Source of the DNA: Sphingobacteriales bacterium 16-39-50
GTDB taxonomy: Bacteria > Bacteroidota > Bacteroidia > Sphingobacteriales > Sphingobacteriaceae
DNA: 58,790 nt
Assembly: GCA_002257025.1 (NCBI GenBank)
Contig: NCHA01000023.1
Coordinates: 1-58,790 of the forward strand
Reading direction: 5' to 3'
How positions within the stretch are numbered: the first letter of the stretch is position 1; every line of letters begins with the position of its first letter. The translations under genes and the position numbers were made by a program. The notes below the pieces were generated by a model. That model was not told where the DNA came from, ran no database searches, and was given only the letters and a program-made list of their open reading frames with translations. Shown here piece after piece: positions 21,303 through 28,360 of this stretch.

Positions 21303-23225
21303 ATGCTTAAGATGAATCCAATAACAGAGTCCACCACTATACCCGACCTGCTGCGGAACGTGGTCGGGTACGTCCACGAGGAGAATACCACCTTTTTAAC
21401 GCATAAGGTTAAGGATAGCTGGGTAGAGATCAGTTATAAACAGGTATTGGATACTGCCGATGCCATCTCTGCCTACTTTCTTGAGATGGGGATTAATAAA
21501 GGCGACCGTCTGGCACTGATCATTGAAAATTCAGTTGATTGGGTATATTATGATCAGGGGGTTCAGCAAATTGGTGCCATTAATGTCTCGGTCTATCCCA
21601 CCCTTTCTGAATCAGAAATTGAATATATATTGAACGATTCTTCTGCTAAGACAATCCTTGCAGGAAATCCTTTTCTTTTCCGTAAACTAATTAAGATCGC
21701 CGATAACTGCCCTGAATTACAGCGCATCATCCCGGTATTTGATGATTATGAGAAATACCTTCCCGAAAGAGGATTGAATGCCGGAGTAATCAGCTTCAGT
21801 AATCTGATCGAAGAAGGAAAAAATGCACTGGAGAGACAAGGAAAAAAAATCGAGGAAGCCAGGGCTGCAATTTTACCAAGTGATCTGACCTCTCTGATTT
21901 ACACCTCGGGTACAACAGGAATTCCAAAGGGGGTCATGTTAACACATTCCAACTTTGTGCAAAATGTCAAGGTTTGTCTGGAGCAGATCCCTGTGATCAA
22001 TGAAAACGATGTATTCCTGTCCTTCCTGCCACTATCTCATGTATTTGAGCGTACTGCTACCTATCATGTTTGTTGTGCCGTAGGAAGTAAGATAGCTTTT
22101 GCTCAAAGCCTCGAACTTCTGGCAAAAAACATGGCAGAAGTGAAGCCGACTATTATGAGTTGTGTACCACGTCTGCTGGAACGGATTCATGATAAAGCGA
22201 TGAAAAACGGCACCTCTGCCGGTGGATTGAAATCCAAAATATTCCTTTGGTCTATTGAAACGGGGCAACACTTCCGTGAAGTTCAGGAAGCTGGAAAAAC
22301 ACCGGGAATGTTCCTGAGCATGAAGAAATCTATAGCCGAAAAGCTCGTATTCAGTAAAATCAAGGAAAAAACCGGTGGTCGCTTAAAGTTCATGCTTTCG
22401 GGCGGAGCAGCATTGCCTAAAAATGTCGGAGAGTTTTTCGGAAACCTGGGCATCAAGATCCTGGAAGGATTCGGACTTACTGAAACTTCACCTGTTATGT
22501 CTGTTACAGAATATCATCGCCAGGTTTATGGAACCGTAGGCCGTATCATTCCGGGCATTGAGGTAGCGATACAGGATGTGGAAAGCAAGAAGATCCTGAC
22601 CATACAGACGCATGATACATTTGATGAAAATTTTGAATGCCCTGAAGGCGAAATCATCGTTAGAGGACATTGTGTAATGAAGGGATACTGGAATAAGCCC
22701 CAGGAAACCGCCGAAGTTATCGATCAGGATGGCTGGTTCCATACAGGGGATATTGGACGTTATTACAGGGGGAACCTCCAGATCACTGACCGGATAAAAA
22801 ACATGCTGGTGAATGCTTACGGAAAGAATATCTATCCTACTCCGGTTGAAAACACCTATCTGAAGAGTTCCAAGATTGAGCAGATCTTTCTGATCGGTGA
22901 TAAAAGGGAATATGTAACTGCCATTTTAATCCCATCAAAAGAAGTATTGCAGGAAACCTTTCATCTGAATGAAGAATTTTTCCAGGAAAAAGATTCTTTC
23001 ATCAGGGATCAGAAAATTCTGGATTGGCTGAATGAGGATATCCGCAAATATTCGACTGAGCTTGCCAAATTTGAAAGAATGAAATCTTTCCTTGTTAAAA
23101 GAACTCCATTTAGCATTGAGGAGGGTGAAATTACCCCTACCATGAAAGCCAAACGAAAGGTAATCGAAAATAAATATTCGGAGGATATCAGTGAGATGTA
23201 CCTTCAGGATACGGAGGCGGATTGA
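21303..23225 (+). CDS. Long-chain acyl-CoA synthetase (AMP-forming)
   Basis: A 640-residue ANL-superfamily ligase activating fatty acids to acyl-CoA through an acyl-adenylate. Motifs are the P-loop-like LIYTSGTTGIPKGVMLTHSN, GFGLTETSPVM, DGWFHTGDIG and a C-terminal lobe with the DRIKNMLVNAYGKNIYP linker. Length and the large N-terminal domain fit the FadD15/FAA long-chain group. No membrane anchor. Monocistronic: the isc terminator lies upstream and heptamer repeats begin one base after its TGA. The ATG at 21303 is used; ATG at 21312 is equally possible. Confidence 0.92.
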   Translation: MLKMNPITESTTIPDLLRNVVGYVHEENTTFLTHKVKDSWVEISYKQVLDTADAISAYFLEMGINKGDRLALIIENSVDWVYYDQGVQQIGAINVSVYPTLSESEIEYILNDSSAKTILAGNPFLFRKLIKIADNCPELQRIIPVFDDYEKYLPERGLNAGVISFSNLIEEGKNALERQGKKIEEARAAILPSDLTSLIYTSGTTGIPKGVMLTHSNFVQNVKVCLEQIPVINENDVFLSFLPLSHVFERTATYHVCCAVGSKIAFAQSLELLAKNMAEVKPTIMSCVPRLLERIHDKAMKNGTSAGGLKSKIFLWSIETGQHFREVQEAGKTPGMFLSMKKSIAEKLVFSKIKEKTGGRLKFMLSGGAALPKNVGEFFGNLGIKILEGFGLTETSPVMSVTEYHRQVYGTVGRIIPGIEVAIQDVESKKILTIQTHDTFDENFECPEGEIIVRGHCVMKGYWNKPQETAEVIDQDGWFHTGDIGRYYRGNLQITDRIKNMLVNAYGKNIYPTPVENTYLKSSKIEQIFLIGDKREYVTAILIPSKEVLQETFHLNEEFFQEKDSFIRDQKILDWLNEDIRKYSTELAKFERMKSFLVKRTPFSIEEGEITPTMKAKRKVIENKYSEDISEMYLQDTEAD

Positions 23226-23226
23226 A

Positions 23227-23275
23227 GCTTAAAGCGGAAAGCTTAAAGCTAAAAGATCAAAGAATAAAGAGTAAA
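23227..23275. repeat. Period-7 tandem repeat (GNNNAAA) directly behind a stop codon
   Basis: Seven unbroken heptamers starting one base after the TGA at 23223-23225: GCTTAAA, GCGGAAA, GCTTAAA, GCTAAAA, GATCAAA, GAATAAA, GAGTAAA. Positions 1 and 5-7 are invariant while positions 2-4 vary. Confidence 0.92.
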
Positions 23276-23346
23276 GACATTTCAATATTCATTGAGAAAT
23301 TGTACCTTTTTTGGCTTTGTTTTCCTCGAGACAAGCTACCTTAACG

Positions 23347-23556
23347 TGAACTCGACATAATATTTAAAAACCACATACCTGCCTGCGGCAGGCAGGGAAA
23401 CATAGTATTTTATAGCTTCTAACCTACATTTTAGACATTTTAGTCTCGAAGCTTCGCTTCAATGTATGCGATTTACAATCTATGTTTCCTTTAAAGCATA
23501 ATAAATTCAATCTATGTGGTTAAATATTAATCTTTAGATAGTTTCATATCGATCTC
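23347..23556. mobile_element. MITE-like element D, copy 2 (opposite orientation, interrupted)
   Basis: On the minus strand this matches 12930-13111, including the AACCACATAG, GAAACATAG and TGAAGC-GAA-GCTTCA blocks and similar ends. It carries extra sequence: a 19-bp GC palindrome (23378-23396) exactly between the CTATGTTTC and TATGTGGTT blocks, and a smaller insertion near the centre. Non-coding. Together with the heptamer tract it fills most of the 387-base gap before lysS. Confidence 0.75.
23378..23396. repeat. GC-rich palindrome, copy 4 (19 bp, perfect)
   Basis: CCTGCCTGC-G-GCAGGCAGG. It interrupts element D copy 2; copy 1 of the element reads straight through at the same point (13077-13079). 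Confidence 0.9.
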
Positions 23557-23588
23557 GTGTAACCTTAGCATCTTTGTGCTAAAAACCC

Positions 23589-23596
23589 TATTTTTG
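23589..23596 (+). promoter_or_regulatory. Predicted -7 box of lysS
   Basis: TATTTTTG, 16 bases upstream of the lysS ATG. There is no well-spaced -33 TTTG. Confidence 0.45.
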
Positions 23597-23612
23597 CAGA
23601 AATTTTAAATAA

Positions 23613-25334
23613 ATGAGCATCGGATTATCTGAACTGGAGATTTTACGCCGGGAAGCCCTGGCAGAGCTACGTAAACTGGGTATTGACCCTTATCCTCCTG
23701 AAGCATTTGAAGTAAATGTCAATGCGCTGGACATTAAGAATAATTACGAGCGGGATAAGACTTCCTATAAGAATATCCGTTTTGCAGGCAGGATCATGAG
23801 CCGCAGAATAATGGGTAGTGCTTCCTTTGCCGAGTTACAGGATTCTACAGGCAGGATACAGGCCTATATCAACCGTGATGAGATCTGTCCGGGAGAAGAT
23901 AAAACCCTTTACAATACCGTATTTAAAAAGCTGCTCGACATTGGCGATTTTGTCGGCGTTAGCGGATATGTTTTTACAACCAAGACAGGAGAAATTTCAA
24001 TTCATGTTAGTGAAATGAAGATTCTGTCTAAATCTTTAAAGCCCCTTCCAATTGTAAAGCGGGATGATGATGGAAATATCTATGACGGATTTACTGATCC
24101 GGAGATGCGCTACAGGCAGCGTTATGTCGATCTGACGGTTAACCCGGATTTCAAACAAATCTTCATCAAACGATCAAAAGTGATCAATACCATGCGGTCG
24201 TATTTTGATGATCAGGGATGGATGGAAGTGGAAACCCCTATCCTTCAACCGATACATGGTGGTGCCGCTGCCCGTCCTTTTAATACGCATCACAATACAT
24301 TGGATATGCCGCTTTATCTGCGGATTGCGAATGAATTATACCTTAAGAGACTGATCGTTGCCGGCTTTGATGGTGTTTATGAGTTCGGTAAAATGTTCAG
24401 GAATGAAGGTATGGATCGCACCCATAATCCTGAATTCACCTCAATGGAAATTTATGTTGCCTACAAGGATTATATCTGGATGATGGCTATGGTTGAGGAA
24501 TGTCTTGAAAAAGTGGCGCTAGCTGTACATGGTAAATCAACAATAAAGGTTGGAGAACATGAGATTGACTTTGCCGGTCCTTATGAGAAGCTTTCCATGT
24601 ATGAGTCTATTGAGAAATTTACCGGAATCGATGTTTCGAATATGAATGAGGATGAATTACGTCATACCTGTAAGAGCCTGAATATCGAAATAGATGCAAC
24701 AATGGGCAGAGGCAAACTTATCGATGAGATTTTTAGCGAAAAGGTCGAAGAGCATCTGATTCAGCCAACTTATATCACTGATTACCCGATCGAAATGACT
24801 CCCCTTGCGAAAAAACATCGCAGCAAGGAAGGTTTGGTTGAGCGTTTTGAGCTGTTTGTGATGGGTAAGGAGATTGCCAATGCCTATACTGAACTAAATG
24901 ACCCAATCGATCAGCGTGAGCGCTTTGAAGATCAGCTTTTACTTGCCGGGCGAGGGGATGAAGAAGCAATGGCCATGGATGATGATTTTCTGAGAGCATT
25001 GGAATATGGTATGCCACCTACCTCCGGACTTGGAATTGGAATCGACCGCCTGGTTATGTTAATGACTGATCAGAGTACGATTCAGGAAGTCTTGTTTTTC
25101 CCCCAGATGAGACCTGAGAAAAAAGCAAAGTTAGCTACGACTGATGATTTTATTGCTATTGGTATCCCTGCTGAATGGGTTCCTGTCCTGAATAAAATGG
25201 GCTTTAAAACCGTTGAAGAACTTAAATCCGGCAATCCGAATAAGGTATTCAACGACCTCGGTGGAATGCGTAAAAAAATGAAGCTGGAAATTGCAATGCC
25301 TTCAAAAGAGACTGTGATGGAATGGTTTAGTTAA
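23613..25334 (+). CDS. lysS: Lysyl-tRNA synthetase (class II) with C-terminal extension
   Basis: A 573-residue class IIb synthetase charging tRNA-Lys. It has an OB-fold anticodon-binding domain (about 55-150, IRFAGRIMSRRIMGSASFAEL), motif 1 near EVETPILQPIHGGAAARPF, motif 2 around FGKMFRNEGMDRTHNPEFT and motif 3 GLGIGIDRLVMLMTD. Classical LysS ends about ten residues after FFPQMRPE; here some 70 more follow (from AKLATTDDF to MEWFS), a helical extension resembling a helix-hairpin-helix, seen in Bacteroidota LysS. Cytoplasmic, monocistronic, with its own terminator. Confidence 0.97.
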   Translation: MSIGLSELEILRREALAELRKLGIDPYPPEAFEVNVNALDIKNNYERDKTSYKNIRFAGRIMSRRIMGSASFAELQDSTGRIQAYINRDEICPGEDKTLYNTVFKKLLDIGDFVGVSGYVFTTKTGEISIHVSEMKILSKSLKPLPIVKRDDDGNIYDGFTDPEMRYRQRYVDLTVNPDFKQIFIKRSKVINTMRSYFDDQGWMEVETPILQPIHGGAAARPFNTHHNTLDMPLYLRIANELYLKRLIVAGFDGVYEFGKMFRNEGMDRTHNPEFTSMEIYVAYKDYIWMMAMVEECLEKVALAVHGKSTIKVGEHEIDFAGPYEKLSMYESIEKFTGIDVSNMNEDELRHTCKSLNIEIDATMGRGKLIDEIFSEKVEEHLIQPTYITDYPIEMTPLAKKHRSKEGLVERFELFVMGKEIANAYTELNDPIDQRERFEDQLLLAGRGDEEAMAMDDDFLRALEYGMPPTSGLGIGIDRLVMLMTDQSTIQEVLFFPQMRPEKKAKLATTDDFIAIGIPAEWVPVLNKMGFKTVEELKSGNPNKVFNDLGGMRKKMKLEIAMPSKETVMEWFS

Positions 25335-25354
25335 CAAAATAATAACATAAACAT

Positions 25355-25395
25355 AAAGGCCGCTTTGCTTTTTGCATAGCGGCCTTTATTATTTT
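25355..25395 (+). terminator. Intrinsic terminator of lysS
   Basis: A perfect 10-bp stem AAAGGCCGCT (25355-25364) / AGCGGCCTTT (25378-25387), then a T-rich tail. Confidence 0.93.
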
Positions 25396-25421
25396 TGGAT
25401 CGAACCAATTAAACTATAATT

Positions 25422-25640
25422 ATGAAAAATTCAAGTCTTGAAATCACGGAGCAGGAATACCTGATCAAACTGAACAAAGAAGATTTTGATCTTTCCTTTA
25501 TCCATCAACTCCTTAAACGGATTCAATCAGAACAATATTTCTTCAATTCGAAGAGAAATTATGAGGAGAATGAGTTTGTAGGTAGTCCGCTTTGCTGCAG
25601 TGACTTCTCAATCCGTTTTGACAGTTTGAGGGATAAGTAA
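25422..25640 (+). CDS. Hypothetical 72-residue protein
   Basis: A 72-residue soluble protein, MKNSSLEITEQEYLIKLNKE onward, with a predicted N-terminal strand-helix and a central FIHQLLKRIQSEQYFF helix. It resembles small unassigned Bacteroidota proteins; I know no function. The clean ATG after the lysS terminator, and a stop five bases before the convergent gene's stop, support reality. There is no toxin or antitoxin partner beside it. Confidence 0.55.
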   Translation: MKNSSLEITEQEYLIKLNKEDFDLSFIHQLLKRIQSEQYFFNSKRNYEENEFVGSPLCCSDFSIRFDSLRDK

Positions 25641-25645
25641 GAAAA

Positions 25646-26197
25646 TTAAAAGGGTTGGCGGAAATTGCGTTGCTGTACCGTTCGATCCATTTGTCCCATT
25701 TGATCCTTCATCATTTTTATCTGCTCAGCAAGTAATTTATTCTTATCAGCCTTCTTGGCTTCCTGCAGATAAATAGTTGCTTCACGTTTATTTCTTTTTG
25801 CCATTGCAATACCAGCCAGACTTAATTTGGCCAGTGCAATGTTATGGTCCATGGTCATGCCTAAGCTGATCGCTCTCTTGAAATATTTCTCTGACTGAAG
25901 TGGTGCTTTACGTGATTCGATCAGACCAATCAATAAGTTATAATAACCGTGCTGTCCTTTGAATAGCTGAGTTTCGTAATTCGAAATTCCTTTGAGCCAC
26001 TCCCCCGCTTTATCCATATCATCTTTACGCAGAAAGTATTGAGCAATCAACATCTTCTCATGATAAAAGAATGTTACTGCTACAAGAATGGCAAGAAAAA
26101 CCAAAGGAATCCCCCATCCCCAAAAACCAAAAACCATTAATGTTACCGATGCACCCAATATTATGGCTGCAATTATCAATCTGATGAAATTAGGCAT
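25646..26197 (-). CDS. Membrane-anchored TPR-like protein
   Basis: A 183-residue protein from the ATG at 26197. Two hydrophobic segments near the N-terminus (LIIAAIILGASVTLMVFGFW, then IPLVFLAILVAVTFFYH) form a hairpin anchor. The cytoplasmic remainder is helical with tetratricopeptide-like pairs (AQYFLRKDDMDKAGEWLKG and SEKYFKRAISLGMTMDHNIA) and a basic, Gln/Met-rich tail. TPR proteins mediate protein contacts, but no partner is encoded nearby. The 19 codons upstream of MPNFIRL are rejected as basic, non-family sequence. Confidence 0.75.
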   Translation of the reverse strand: MPNFIRLIIAAIILGASVTLMVFGFWGWGIPLVFLAILVAVTFFYHEKMLIAQYFLRKDDMDKAGEWLKGISNYETQLFKGQHGYYNLLIGLIESRKAPLQSEKYFKRAISLGMTMDHNIALAKLSLAGIAMAKRNKREATIYLQEAKKADKNKLLAEQIKMMKDQMGQMDRTVQQRNFRQPF

Positions 26198-26271
26198 TGT
26201 CTTCTTATCTCTTAAATTTGTTGCAAATATCCGTTTATTTGAGCGTTTAACCAATATCTATCTGAGAAATT

Positions 26272-26955
26272 ATGCCTTTAAAACTAGAGGAAAGCTGGAA
26301 GGATGTTCTGGAAGCAGAATTTGATAAAGAGTACATGAAAAAACTTCGTTCCTTTCTTCAATCTCAACAGGAACAAAAAAGAATAATCTATCCCGCAAAT
26401 AGTTTGATTTTCAATGCCTTCAATCATACTCCATTTAATAAAGTAAAAGTCGTTATTATTGGTCAGGATCCTTATCATGGTGCTAATCAGGCACATGGTT
26501 TATCTTTTTCGGTTAAGAAAGGGGTTCCGATTCCACCCTCCCTTCAAAACATCTTCAAGGAACTTCAGGCAGAATATAAAGACTTTCAATTTCCAAAACA
26601 TGGCGACCTAAGTTCATGGGCAGACCAGGGTGTATTATTGCTGAATGCAACCTTAACTGTTGAAGCTTCAAAGGCAGGATCGCATCAAAACCAGGGATGG
26701 GAAAAATTTACTGACCAGGTAATTCAAACACTTTCTGAGAAAAGGACAGGGATTGTATTCTTGCTCTGGGGTAAATATGCCCAGGCTAAGGCCGCTATGA
26801 TTGATCAAAATAAGCATCTGGTATTAATGGCCGCCCACCCATCACCCTTTTCTGCTTATAATGGTTTTTTGGGCTGTAATCACTTCATCAAGACCAATGA
26901 ATATCTGGAGAAGGATGGGGAGAAGGGGATTGATTGGTGTAAATTAGATAATTAG
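26272..26955 (+). CDS. ung: Uracil-DNA glycosylase
   Basis: A family 1 UDG that removes uracil from DNA in base-excision repair. It has 227 residues with the water-activating motif GQDPYHG (Asp66), FSVKKGVPIPPSLQNIFKEL, LLLNATLTV and the DNA-intercalating loop HPSPFSAYNGFLGCNHF (His189). Start MPLKLEESWKDVL is family-like. The last codons and the TAG stop are built from a period-8 repeat array that runs on downstream (26944-26983), so the C-terminal LDN residues derive from repeat sequence. Cytoplasmic. Confidence 0.96.
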   Translation: MPLKLEESWKDVLEAEFDKEYMKKLRSFLQSQQEQKRIIYPANSLIFNAFNHTPFNKVKVVIIGQDPYHGANQAHGLSFSVKKGVPIPPSLQNIFKELQAEYKDFQFPKHGDLSSWADQGVLLLNATLTVEASKAGSHQNQGWEKFTDQVIQTLSEKRTGIVFLLWGKYAQAKAAMIDQNKHLVLMAAHPSPFSAYNGFLGCNHFIKTNEYLEKDGEKGIDWCKLDN

Positions 26956-26983
26956 CAAATGAGTAAATTAGCAAATGAATTAA
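26944..26983. repeat. Period-8 tandem repeat (TTAGCAAA) overlapping the end of ung
   Basis: Five octamers in phase: TTAGATAA, TTAGCAAA, TGAGTAAA, TTAGCAAA, TGAATTAA. The first one and a half lie inside ung and supply its last codons and stop. The inverse array stands behind the convergent Lrp gene (27047-27094). Confidence 0.85.
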
Positions 26984-27046
26984 TGTAATGTTGTTGAATT
27001 AAAATGACAAGAAATTAATCAATTACCCAATTTAGGCGCCTTGCCC

Positions 27047-27094
27047 ATTTGCTAATTTCCTAATTATCTAATTTGCTAATTCACATTTTGCTCA
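27047..27094. repeat. Period-8 tandem repeat (ATTTGCTA) abutting the Lrp-gene stop
   Basis: Six octamers from 27047: ATTTGCTA, ATTTCCTA, ATTATCTA, ATTTGCTA, ATTCACAT, TTTGCTCA. The array ends exactly at the stop codon (27095-27097) of the minus-strand gene. It is the inverse of the array at 26944, so each convergent gene has a TTAGCAAA tract behind its own stop. Confidence 0.85.
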
Positions 27095-27565
27095 TTAATA
27101 TTCCAAAGGCACCGCCGGTTCTTTCTTATTCGTCGACATGATCATCATGGTTTGAAAGGTTTTGACCACACTGATCTTGCTGATCTTATCCATAATCAGG
27201 CGTTCGTATGATTTAATATCCTTAACATAAGCCTTTAGCAGGAAATCACACTGACCGGTAACATGATGGCATTCCGTGATTTCTTTGATTGCCTCAATTT
27301 CTTCAAGGAAAACCTGGATCGTATTATTTTTATGAAAATCAAGCTGAATCTGAATAAAGGTTTTTATACCCAGACCCAATAATTCTTCGTCCACAAGTGC
27401 ATGATAGCTCTTGATGTAATGGGCTTGTTCCAGCTTCCTGACCCGTTCCAACGTGGGAGCCGGAGATAGACCTACTTCATGAGAAAGTTGCAAATTGGTA
27501 ATCCTACCATTTTCCTGAAGAATTTTAAGAATTCTCAGATCTATTTTATCCAGTTCTATTGCCAT
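27095..27565 (-). CDS. Lrp/AsnC-family transcriptional regulator
   Basis: A 156-residue regulator with an N-terminal winged helix-turn-helix (LDKIDLRILKILQENGRITN, then LSHEVGLSPAPTLERVRKLE) and a C-terminal RAM/ligand-binding domain (about 70-150, with ECHHVTGQCDFLLKAYVKDI). Members form octamers and respond to amino acids. It is divergent from mntR with 138 bases between the two starts, but no amino-acid gene is adjacent, so its targets are unknown. Cytoplasmic, DNA-binding. Confidence 0.92.
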   Translation of the reverse strand: MAIELDKIDLRILKILQENGRITNLQLSHEVGLSPAPTLERVRKLEQAHYIKSYHALVDEELLGLGIKTFIQIQLDFHKNNTIQVFLEEIEAIKEITECHHVTGQCDFLLKAYVKDIKSYERLIMDKISKISVVKTFQTMMIMSTNKKEPAVPLEY

Positions 27566-27655
27566 AATAAACTCAAAAGTAAAGTATAAAAAGCATTAGC
27601 CAAATTTTATTTTAAAAAATGTCTATAATATAGTCATATATTTTATGGTTATATT

Positions 27656-27671
27656 TTTAGATTAATCTAAA
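27656..27671. promoter_or_regulatory. Predicted MntR operator at the mntR-mntH promoter
   Basis: A perfect 16-bp palindrome, TTTAGATTAATCTAAA, covering the -33/spacer region upstream of the -7 box. The identical 16-mer occurs at 33110-33125 at the TonB-receptor promoter. DtxR/MntR-family regulators bind palindromes of this kind. Confidence 0.8.
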
Positions 27672-27679
27672 TAAAATAT

Positions 27680-27687
27680 TAGATTTG
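27680..27687 (+). promoter_or_regulatory. Predicted -7 box of mntR-mntH
   Basis: TAGATTTG, 16 bases upstream of the mntR ATG and 8 bases after the operator palindrome. Confidence 0.6.
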
Positions 27688-27703
27688 TTTAATTTTTAAG
27701 CTT

Positions 27704-28360
27704 ATGCACTCATTTACAGAAGAAAACTACCTGAAAGCTATCTATCACCTGAGTGAAGGAAACACGATGGCAGTAAGTACAAACCAGATTGCTGAAATGA
27801 CCAGTACCAAGGCCGCTTCGGTTACCGATATGCTGAAAAAACTGGCTGAAAAGAAACTGATAAACTACATTAAATATCAGGGGGTTACGTTAACAGGCAC
27901 CGGAGTAAATGCGGCAGTGAATATCATCAGAAAGCACCGTTTATGGGAGGTTTTTCTGGTTGAAAAGCTTGGATTTAAATGGGATGAAGTTCATGATATA
28001 GCAGAAGAGCTGGAACACATCAATTCTGAAACGCTGATCAATCGCCTGGATGACTTTCTCGGAAATCCGGTAGCCGATCCTCATGGTGACCCAATTCCTG
28101 ACAGATCGGGCCTGATAAAACATAAAAAACTGGTTAAGATATCTGATATGCAGACAGGCGAAAGTGGCACTGTTTCCGGAGTAAGTGAACATTCCTCTGT
28201 TTTTTTAAAACTATTGGAAAAGCTGGGATTAACCTTAGGAACAAAAATAATTATCTCAGAACTGATTGAATTTGACGGGTCGATCATGCTCACAATCGAT
28301 CAAAAAACTGAACGGACAATCAGTCGTGAGGTTGCAAAAAATATATTGGTTATTTTATGA
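27704..28360 (+). CDS. mntR: DtxR/MntR-family metal-dependent repressor
   Basis: A 218-residue metalloregulator with an N-terminal winged helix (about 1-65), a metal-binding and dimerisation domain (about 70-140, IIRKHRLWEVFLVEKLG and VHDIAEELEHINSE) and a C-terminal FeoA-like SH3 domain. By motif alignment the primary site has Glu101, Glu104 and His105, with Asn8 at the Met/Asp position; ancillary ligands would be His78, Glu82 and His97. Glu instead of Cys at 101 resembles manganese-sensing MntR rather than iron-sensing DtxR. It overlaps the Nramp gene by four bases (ATGA), so it probably represses its own operon through the palindrome at 27656-27671. Confidence 0.9.
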   Translation: MHSFTEENYLKAIYHLSEGNTMAVSTNQIAEMTSTKAASVTDMLKKLAEKKLINYIKYQGVTLTGTGVNAAVNIIRKHRLWEVFLVEKLGFKWDEVHDIAEELEHINSETLINRLDDFLGNPVADPHGDPIPDRSGLIKHKKLVKISDMQTGESGTVSGVSEHSSVFLKLLEKLGLTLGTKIIISELIEFDGSIMLTIDQKTERTISREVAKNILVIL

